DNA of 64,000 nucleotides from Beverwykella pulmonaria (taxonomy: Eukaryota > Ascomycota > Dothideomycetes > Pleosporales > Melanommataceae), in contig BCHH01000001.1 of NCBI GenBank assembly GCA_001599595.1, forward strand, positions 4,245,068-4,309,067. Reading direction: 5' to 3'. Below the pieces are notes generated by a model. It saw nothing but the letters and a program-made list of their open reading frames with translations. It was not told the origin of the DNA and searched no databases. The position numbers and the translations under genes are program-made. Below, in pieces: positions 55,241 through 64,000 of the stretch (its first letter is position 1; every line of letters starts with the position of its first letter).

Positions 55241-57878
55241 CGTGAGGTATTGTTGACAACAAAGAAAGAACGGCTGTTCGAAAATGTTCCGAGGCTAAAT
55301 TATTAAAAGCGGCAAGTATCGAAAACGGGCCGCCAACTAGCGGGTGCTAACAATCAAATTGAAACACAAGAGTTGAAACCCGGATTGCGGCAATATTAAA
55401 TGCGCCTTGAGGTGTTCCAGGTTTGACGAGTTGACTTGACCTGGCTGGCGGGTAAAACATGAGGATAAAGGGCTCTCTATATACAATCCGCAAATTGCCA
55501 GGGTTCCACGTGGATGACTTCTCATGGCAAAAGCCGCGGAGCCGCGAGGCTGCAATGTCCAATAGTTCGGCGCCTAGGGGTCTTTTCGGAATGGTGGGGA
55601 TGGGATATTGCAGGTGGCCAGGAACAGCATGGAATGCCTACTCAAATTACGATTTTGGACCCTGAGGGTGGGTCGGAGGCGTTGGCGAACAACTTTTGCG
55701 CACGCAAACCGACTGCCGAAATATTGAAAGCAATGGGTTGCTTGAACTGACGGGCGGGTTGGAGATGCGAGTCACGCGGAAATCTTCCACAAGAGTGGCC
55801 GTCGCATCGCGCTTGGATCGAAGAGGCTAACAAATCGAGTATCATTTGTTCTCGAAGACCTCGTGTGGCGAAAGTGGAGTCGAGGCGTACTTCCCAAGGG
55901 CCTTCCCGCGCCCGACTGCCGGGTCACAGAGCCGAACTGAGTCATTTGACAAGACCGTAGACTGACCTATTCCCTCCAACACCGAATTCAAATCTTGTGA
56001 CGGAGATATCTAAGCAAGGTAGAGAGGTCGGGCTACCTACCTATTCGAGAGGCAGAATCGACTGACTGCCGCGCGTTGAAATAATATGAACCACGAAAGT
56101 GGACAACCTCTTCATGCTACCGAGGAATGCGCTTGCTTCTCGAAAGGTAAGCGCGCAAAGCCCGTGATAATTCACACAAAGTGTTCATGCTCCCTGTAGA
56201 ATCTCGCTTTTCAAGAACGGCAAAGGGTATGTTCGAAACAAGATGTCTTACCAGTTATTCCGCTTGCTCAGCGTCGTCAGCACTAAAAATCTTCCAGGGA
56301 TACTCGCCAATGAGAAGGCGTAGTATTCTCAACTACTTCGGCTTGTGATTGGTGGGCTGCAAAGCGAAATTTGACATGGAGTAATTGGAGGTTGGTGGGG
56401 CAGAGTAGCAATGCCACTGTGCCACATCGTCAAACGGTCTCAACGGGGATGGGGAAACTTCACATTAAAGGGAATCTTGCCGTGATGGGATGCTTGACAT
56501 ATCCGCCATGAAACGGTTCAAGTCTCATGGTTTAACCTTGTGTGATAGCGAAGCCTCGTTTGCAGTTCACAGAACCATAACACTCTGTCACAAATCATAA
56601 GATAGGTAGGGAAAGCTGTGCCAATACCGGTGGTTTGGGCCTGGGTAGTCATTCGCCATGACAGACTGGAAGTAAGGGATAAGGATCCGAGAACATCCTT
56701 ACTCAGGGTAAGTTGCGGTGAGCATTTCAAAAGAGCTTAGTGCAGATCTGCAGGAACCGCTCGAGTCGTTGATACCAATTGTTGAAATAATAAGGACAGT
56801 ACCGAGGCTGAAGAAGAGATGTTTCGGAAGGGTCTGCGTGTTGTTTGAGAAGGAAGGACCGATAATAGAGAGAGACATGTATCTCTAGGAGTGAATAAAT
56901 ATCACAGAGGGAACAGCAGGCTTGATGAATGCACCGCATGTGCTAATGAAATAAGGGGCCTCTGGTGTGACATTCATGCCAAGCTTCGCCTAAATCTTGC
57001 GCCACTAACTAGGGTTCCACCACAGGCTAATTTGGGCCCCGGACATCTGCTGCACCACCCCACTTCGAGCAGATATTGTGGTCCCTTTGTCACCAGGACG
57101 CCAATTGCGGGATGTAAGAAGTGCCACAGCTTGGGTTTCGCTCTCCACTGTCATGGACCTGCAGAAAGTGACGCACGTTGGGCAGAATGCAGACCTGGTT
57201 GCGACTCTTCAAAAAATCGATTCCGCAATACAACTTCTCTACGACTTCACTACGACTTCACTACGACTTCACTATCTACTGCGTCCTAGAGGATAGCATG
57301 GGACAAGTACCTGTAATGTCTCTTAGCCCTTAGGGCGTCTGGCGGAGCTCATAGGGTTCCGTCCCCGTCCGACTGTCAGAAGTTTCCATCACATGGATGT
57401 GTGAGGGGCCAGTACAACGACCCGCAACCTTAATATGGCGAACCATTCTCTGTTTCTCCTAGTGCTCTTCGCTTCAGAAGACTGAACTGCAAGCAGGACA
57501 ATAGGTGTTTAGGGGCCGAGGAGGCGTGAATTCCCACCTATCAAGCGCAAAGATATTGAGATCTGGCACATCTCAGGTACTTCCGCTAGCGAGACCATGC
57601 GACTCGAGCCGACGGTTCCTAGCTTGTTCTACGCTACCCACATCTGTGACATGGCTACGATTACCGATATTATCCTGCGCCCGTCGTATCCTTCGCGGTC
57701 GCACGTTGCACACTTTGGGCGCTCCATCCTTTTAGGTTTACGATCTTCCCGCCTAGAGGAACCGCAGTCTCTGTCTCCATTCCTATAAGTGCAAGGCCGG
57801 ACCCGAGCACCCGTCGCCGGCGCCCATCATATCCATTCACAACCGATCGACATCCTCGAACTTCCAACGATCATCAAC
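55241..57878. other. 2.6-kb gene-free region
   Basis: Divergent upstream regions of the tyrosinase and rhodopsin-fold genes. Contains a short tandem repeat (57239-57271). No frame shows a domain or signal. Confidence 0.5.
57239..57271. repeat. 11-bp tandem repeat x3
   Basis: CTACGACTTCA is repeated three times exactly, inside gene-free DNA. Confidence 0.9.
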
Positions 57879-59207
57879 ATGCCTGCGTGGACTGTCGAGA
57901 GCGTCGCCAAGCGGCAGGCGACCATGCCAGCATATTCCCCAGACGACACCAACGCCCCAGAAATTCTCACCATAACAGGGGTCTTTTTTGGAGCCGCTGC
58001 CATCGTTGTACTTCTTCGGTGCTATGTCAGAATCTCGATGCTCAAAGTCTTTGGAGTAGATGACTGGCTCATGCTGCTTGCTCTTGTATGCGCTTCCTCA
58101 AACTGCACTTTCGCAATATACTGATCTCGTTCAGGTCTTTGCGGCAGCGACATTTACGTGCTTCAAACTAGAAACAAATTACGGCCTAGGAAAGCATCTC
58201 GCAGTGCTCATCGTTAACCCCTCTGCCTTCATGAAATTCAGTCATGTTCTCTACTTCCATTCCCTCATCATCATGGTGGGTGTTTCGACAGTCAAAGTCT
58301 CAATTGCGTTCTTCCTCCTGCGACTATCTCCCAAGAAATCGCACAGCATGTTCCTATACGGCATCATCGCTTTTATAGTGGTTCTCACATTCACTTGTGC
58401 AATGACCCTCATTTTTCAGTGCATCCCGATCGAAGCGTCCTGGAACACAGCACTTCGACCGCCGCCATTTGGAACTGGCACGGCAAAGTGCTACGGCAAC
58501 ACCACCTTTCGGAACCTGGGCATGATGAACAGTGGTAAGTAGCCGCTGCCTTTCTTATACTAGAAAACCTTACTAACCACCCCGATTTAGTATTCAATAT
58601 CCTTACTGATGCTTTGTTCGCGACGCTTCCTATTCCCCTCATCTGGAGCCTCCAACTCAACACCCGCACAAAGATATCGCTCATCGCCATTCTATCTCTC
58701 GGATGGTTCGCATGCGCCGCCGCAATCGTCAAAGCCATTCAACAATTCCACGTACTCGAGGATCTGGATTGGTCATACAAAGACTCTTTCAACATCTGGA
58801 ACTTCATCGAATTCACCATCGGTATTCTGGCAGCCTCACTTCCCACTCTCAAACCGCTCTTCAACTGGGCCCTGGACACAGCTCGAGCGATCACTTCTGC
58901 AGGACGAACACACGGCTCTGGACTCAGGGGTACGGCTCACAAAGGCGCCCTTGGATATCACAAGACAAGTGAGCACTCTAGCGCCAGCAAGAGTGTTGAA
59001 CTGCACAGTTTGGCGAGCAAGGTCGAGTCAGGAAGGAGCCCTTACAACGTGGAGATAACGGGGAAGCAAGGCCCGCAGGGCATCGCAGAAAGAGATGTCT
59101 GGGAGATGGAACGAGGGAAGAGTAGTGAGGAGTCGATACTACCGCTGCAGCACCCTGAGCCAGGCAAAAACCGTATTGTCCGCACGACAGAAGTGCATGT
59201 GAGCTGA
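57879..59207 (+). CDS. Rhodopsin-fold integral membrane protein (Pth11/SAT4-like)
   Basis: Three exons, 57879-58085, 58135-58534 and 58591-59207, make 407 residues; introns are 49 and 56 nt, the second with a TACTAAC branch. There are seven hydrophobic segments. The first (ITGVFFGAAAIVVLLRCYVR) leads into VDDWLMLLAL, the fungal rhodopsin-domain signature, then NYGLGKHL, a loop-Cys-rich FQCIPIEASWN, and CYGNTTF before the later helices (LPIPLIWSLQL, KISLIAILSLGWFACAAAI). A soluble 110-residue C-terminal tail is Ser/Lys/Glu-rich. The family includes Pth11-like receptors and SAT4-type membrane proteins. This copy lacks an N-terminal CFEM domain. Location is probably the plasma membrane; the ligand is unknown. 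Confidence 0.9.
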
Positions 59208-62200
59208 GAAGAAAAAGAAAGAAAAGAAAAGAAAGCAAAAAAGGCTATCGTGTTCACGAGTCAGCATTGGGAAAAAGGCTTTTGGGGTTTGGTGTTACTA
59301 AGAGGCGGTTTTGGGCATTTATGATCGCTTGCATGGAGGCTCGCGCCCGTCCAGAGATACCCTTCAGAGACATTTAGTTTGCTTTTGTTTTCTTCGTTTC
59401 TAGATAAATGTGCATCATTATATTCATCGGTACATTCTTAGCTTCTGATAACACCTCTGGGAGCTGCAGTCGCAAAACCCTCTCATCGTTATAATGCATC
59501 CGTTATAGCCGGTCGTCACCCCAAGCTCGTATTCCCGTCAACCACAGATCATCCTGCAACTCGTTCCACACGTCTTTCTCAACACTTCATCACCGCGTTC
59601 AGCACACACACATTCAACACTACCTTACCATACTCGCCTTACGCTTGTTTCCCATGCCGGCCAAACCATGGTGTTGCAACCCTCAACACGCAAGCTAACC
59701 ATTCAGCCGGCTGCTAATATGAGCAGAGGATTACTACTAAAACTAAGCAAGGTTTCGGGTGTCTGCATTCTCAACGCCTTATGGCCAGCACCCTCGATCG
59801 CGGTGGAGATTTGGAGTCGTGCGGGGAAGCTGGTCACCCGTCCCCAACCATGGCGCTCTTCTGCAAAGCGACGTACACTGTGCAATACTCTCACAGCACT
59901 TTTAATCTATCCGGCCTGCAATCCGGTAGATATACAATCAATGCTAATGAAGGAGGATGACGAAATCTGGGGTGCGCCGCGGTTTCTGCAGGTTTGTGAC
60001 TGTTCTGCTCCAAATTTGCCATGTTGGGCTGCCATACGAGCCGGTATTTGGGATCGTTGTTACTTTTGCGGATCAGGTTCTTCAAGCTTGACTTCACCTC
60101 TCTCCGCAGTACCAAACCACGCGCACACTCGCAAAGATTTCAGGAAAGGCATTAGCGCGCATAATATACTAGCTGGTGTGTGTGTCAGAGATATGTATCA
60201 GAGACCAGATGTCTTCCCAACCAATTGATCGTTACCTGGATATCTACCAATTTTTCGGTATATGCACGCTCATCACACAAGTGTGTCGATACCTTCCTCT
60301 TCGGTGCCAAACCGCAGATTCAGCCTGGGCGACGCATCGGTCCAATCCTCAGATCTGGTGTTCACCGCAGGCAAGCGTCAGGGTTCAATAGGGCTGAATT
60401 CCCTGACACAAGGGTCTAAGACAATCCTGGCCAATAGAGGGTACAACGTACGATTTCGCTCTATCCCAAACAATCGCTTTGCCCCTTTGCAACCACTTCA
60501 CAAATCTCAAGACACAGTGTTCGTCAAGCCCCACCTGTGTGTGTCGCCTTCGGAAGCTCTTTCAAATCCTTTCTTTCTTCACGGCTCGCAACGAGTCACA
60601 GCAGCTCCGCGCGTGGCTTGTGCCATCCCCAATCCATCATTAAGTTTCGGCACACCCCCTTGGCGACGGGAGGTATCAAGCCCGACGGTATGGAAACTTT
60701 AACACTGTTAAGGTGCGTGAGTAGCAAAGCTAATGCTGCGCCTGCTACGTCTGTCACCGATTAACTTTGGCCTGACGTAACCTTGTGGGACGGAGACTTA
60801 TGAAGTTTATTGTTTAACGCAACCTCACATTCACAATGTTCCTCTTCGCAGATATATGTAGGAACGTTTCCGTTACCTGGCCCGATCCCACTTGATCCTG
60901 AGGCTTGCCTGGCTCGAATCTTTTTACTCGATTAGATCCTCAATTGGATCAACATGAAGCGCCGATTTCGAATTTCTCAAACGCGGCTATTGCGCGCGAA
61001 GGATCCAAACACGTGCTATCGATAACTGATCACACTCCACTTCAGGATTCCGATGGCGACATTTCCTTCCAGCCATACGGTGTACGGTATCCCGTCTCTT
61101 GGCATGTAGAGAGCGGGATGGAAAAGGGCCGATTCTAATCAAGACAGTAAATAGACAGCCTCGGCTACAATACGCCGGAGAATTGGCTCCATCCGGCAGC
61201 ACCGAATTTCTTTAGATCAAGCCTACGCGGGCGAATTCGATTCAGGACTCCCAACTAATTATGTCGTCCAAACTCCCTTGGCCTGTGTCCGTTGCGTTCA
61301 CACGTGGACAAGATGAGACTCGCAACCTAGCGGGAAAGACTCGAATCTAGGAGCTTGGCGGTACTCAGGAGAGGCAAAATGAGAACAGCAGGCCGAGCAA
61401 GCTTTGGGAACTATGTTCCTCGGCCGAGGGTTACAACCTGTTGTTGCAAGCATGCTCGGAAATGAGAGCCGCGTGGAGACCAGATACCACGCGAGTCTAG
61501 CATGATATGAATCTTGAGAGTGCTGGCAAGCATATGAGTGATGTTAGACTCGAACGTTTTTAAACGGAGAGCATGTTACCAGCAAAGCTATGCTATGAGA
61601 AGATCTGGGGAACAGAATTTTAAACCAAAGTAGGGTGAGTGGCTCATCTCATGGAAGATATTCGTCTCTCGTTGTCACCTAAAGCGACTTGTCGTACTTG
61701 TTCGTGTGTGGTGCTCCTAGAGGGCTCAATTACATTGGTATTGCATGCGGATAGGCCCACTCAAGTGACAACGTTAGCTGATCATCTGGGACGATAAAAC
61801 GTTGCATCAGTCCCGCAAGCTGATTCATGGATATTCTCTTGTGAGCGGAGAATATTCAAGCCACAGGGCTCTGCCGCAGCGCATAGTTCACCGGGGGGAC
61901 AAAAGGAAAATCGAGAGACCAACCATTACTAGCAATTGATTTGAAGTCGCACATGTTGCTAGAAGGGTTTTGTGCCAATTGGGGTGATTTATTCAGACAA
62001 ACTCGGATTAAGAAGGCCACGAGGCGAAAATCCCAAGTTCCTTTTGCTACTACAACTCGAGATTAGTGAGATATCTTATTGAATTCAGGATTTGCCACTG
62101 CCAGAGCTAACTTTCCAGCTGCATGTTCGAATCAATGTGTTGAACCGCAGCGGGTGAAATCAACCGGGTTATAGCGGATGATAAGTTCATCACACATTTT

Positions 62201-64000
62201 GAAATTGTGCTTCGTCCAAGAAAGGTAAAATTATATGGGTACGACTTACTTGAAGGCAGAAGCTTGTGATGCTGTTAGTACGCAATTGCTCCATAAGTTG
62301 AATGGAAAATATCGGTAGGAAGTCACTTTGATTTCAACCCTTCCTGTGTACGTAACGAGTGGCAGGACCAAGGGAGTGACACAGCCACCCATCGGATGTC
62401 GTGGCTGATGACCTGAGTAGCACGTGGTAGTGTATCTACGGTATTGGTACTAGGTATATATGTATATGAGCACAGATCCTCCCCTCACTTACGTACAAAC
62501 TTGTTCCTGTTTCAGTCTTCCAAGATCCGAAACATTCCGTCGGTGATAAGGATTACACCACGAACCGTCAAACATCAAATCAAAACCACACGCAGTCCTG
62601 TCTCGAAACCATTACAATGTGATGAAGAACGTTTACGCCGCTAAGATGTGCATGAACTTGCAGTTGTGCAATAATTTCCGAGCTCACTAAAGATGCGGGT
62701 AACAATCGCATTGAGCATCAGCATCGAGGCGAAGTCGCCCCCTATGACGATGTGGTCGAAACACCAAATATTAACCTTTCTGTGGCGCTAATAAGGAGGT
62801 CCTTGCCAATGTCGTGTTTTAAGGCTACAGCCAAGGACGCTAACCATGCTGTGTTCCATAGAGAATGATAAGCACTCTGATGATCCTGATCGATGCATCT
62901 AACACGCTGCCAACGAGTTGGTGGTACTTTATCAGGAGTTTCTAGTGCACACTGCCCCTCATTCAAGTTGCTTCTCCTCTTCAGAAGACATTTATCACGG
63001 TGAGAGATAGCAAAACTGACCAGGTGCTGGAGTAGCTCTTAATAGTCAACATGTGTATTAAACCCGCCCATTCGTAGTGCGCTCGTACTTTCAGAGTATC
63101 TCATCAGTCACGAGAGACTGTATTGAACAGAAACCGCAGGGGTTCTGTTGCAAAGAGAGGCGGATTGGGAATCCTGCTACCGAGACAAGCGTTTCGAGCC
63201 AAAACAACTCACGGTCTTTTTCGTCGACGCGAAAAGGGCTATGCGAAAGCTAAGGTAATGTTATAGCGAGGCACAGGAGAAGGGCGCAGACAAAGCCATA
63301 AGGAGCTGAGGCAATGCTTACAGGCACCAGGCGTACAATCTATCAGGTACTCGCCCATGAGTATGTGAGTAAGACAACAGAAAAGGTGAGACTGGCACAG
63401 GTTGATAATTTTTTCCAAAAAGCTTGCCACTAACTCCACGCTCGTATGAGGTATCGCATCTCGTCTCTTTTCCATTTCAATTATCGAATACTCGGGCGAG
63501 CCGGTGAGATGGGCTGTGAAGTCGTGCCCGATGCCACCCTAGAGTATAAAAGCTCGACTAAGAGGCTGAAAGTAAGCGAAAGCGATCTGTGATAATTTAA
63601 GAATAGATGCATATCGTCTATGATCGGATAGGGAAAGCACATTGGAACGCTGCATGAAGAATCCTCCATTTCTATAGAGAACACGAGGCTGAGTGTTCCA
63701 GAACCCAGATTTGAGCGAGTTTCTGGCTAGAAAGGTGCCCAAAGTGTGAGCCCACGGGCCAGGAAACAGGCGCCAAACGGGCGGAACGCAGGCAGCAAGT
63801 AGTTTAAACCGCGCACGGTTGCGTTCGCTGTCCCATGAGGTAGCTTGCTACTAGGAAATCGATTTTGGAGTGAGAAGGGTTATCGCGGCGGCATGGGCAG
63901 ATAGTTTTGGTGTTGAAGTGTGTGGGACGGTTTTCGCCCACGTGCGCCCAGCCGCTAGTCAGCCCAGCACCTGTGGCGGCTCAAATCACCCATTCCATCT
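59208..64000. other. 4.8-kb gene-free right end
   Basis: I find no frame with a recognisable domain, signal peptide or splice structure. Frames of 146-186 codons at 59668-60228 and 60262-60702 read as low-information sequence. Dispersed repeat B copy 2 lies at 59896-59949. The stretch may hold regulatory DNA, decayed repeats or non-coding RNA, none of which can be shown. Confidence 0.5.
59896..59949. repeat. Dispersed repeat B, copy 2
   Basis: Partner of 47535-47592 with shared words AATCCGGTAGATAT/AATCCGATAGATAT and AATGCTAATG. It also contains ATCTATCCGG and CCGGTAGAT in near-inverted arrangement. Confidence 0.45.

Noticed and set aside
49124..59207. A pectin/phenol degradation or pigment gene cluster (polygalacturonase, tyrosinase, membrane protein)
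   Set aside because: Genes are 2.6-3.2 kb apart, on different strands, with no shared pathway enzyme, regulator or backbone synthase.
59668..60228. 186-codon plus-strand frame
   Set aside because: No motif, no signal peptide, begins in weak context and contains dispersed repeat B.
1..64000. CRISPR arrays, prophage, viral or rRNA genes
   Set aside because: No regularly spaced direct repeats with unique spacers, no capsid, terminase, integrase or polymerase genes, and no rRNA sequence was recognised; the gene structures are fungal.

Overview
The window is nuclear DNA of a filamentous ascomycete (Pezizomycotina). The evidence is short introns (about 47-70 nt, with GTAAGT-like donors, CTAAC branch points and CAG/TAG acceptors), a Zn2Cys6 regulator, a Pth11/SAT4-type rhodopsin-fold membrane protein, HET and NB-ARC/TPR genes, a GH28 exopolygalacturonase, a secreted tyrosinase and an intron-bearing tRNA-Gln. 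Dothideomycetes (Pleosporales-like) is my best guess for the class, but it is unproven. Genes were assembled by joining exons by eye. Some exons begin or end outside the longest open frames, and those joins are stated.

Layout. 1-9.8 kb: repeat-bearing left flank, a secreted type-B carboxylesterase, a hotdog thioesterase and a secreted DUF7492/LPMO-like protein. 11-16.6 kb: a 965-residue TPR-repeat/protein-kinase fusion and an F-box/ankyrin-repeat gene broken by a 764-base run of N. 17-21.3 kb: an SMP-30/gluconolactonase-like protein and a Zn2Cys6 transcription factor. 22-24.6 kb: two decayed, divergent non-self-recognition genes (NB-ARC/TPR and HET). 25-29.4 kb: an NDUFAF3-like complex I assembly factor and an Srk1/Rck2-type kinase. 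31.5 kb: tRNA-Gln(CUG). 32-46 kb: a SET/MYND protein, a 1124-residue unknown protein with a cysteine motif encoded by a hidden first exon, an XLF/Nej1 end-joining factor, divergent Cactin, and a forkhead transcription factor. 49-59 kb: exopolygalacturonase, tyrosinase and a rhodopsin-fold membrane protein, separated by 2.6-3.2 kb gaps. 59.2-64 kb: nothing recognisable.

Functional picture. Housekeeping genes (Cactin, XLF, SRK, NDUFAF3-like, SET) alternate with accessory secreted enzymes typical of plant- or litter-associated fungi, and with a patch of repeat-domain signalling genes (TPR-kinase, ankyrin, NLR, HET). The accessory patch at 10-31 kb also holds a small terminal-inverted-repeat element family (three copies) and a shared ~30-bp motif at three sites, so it looks like a turnover zone. 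The stops in the NLR and HET genes are at codons expected from C-to-T/G-to-A change (CAG to TAG, CAA to TAA, TGG to TAG), which fits repeat-induced point mutation but could also be ordinary decay. No CRISPR, prophage, rRNA or secondary-metabolite backbone gene was seen.
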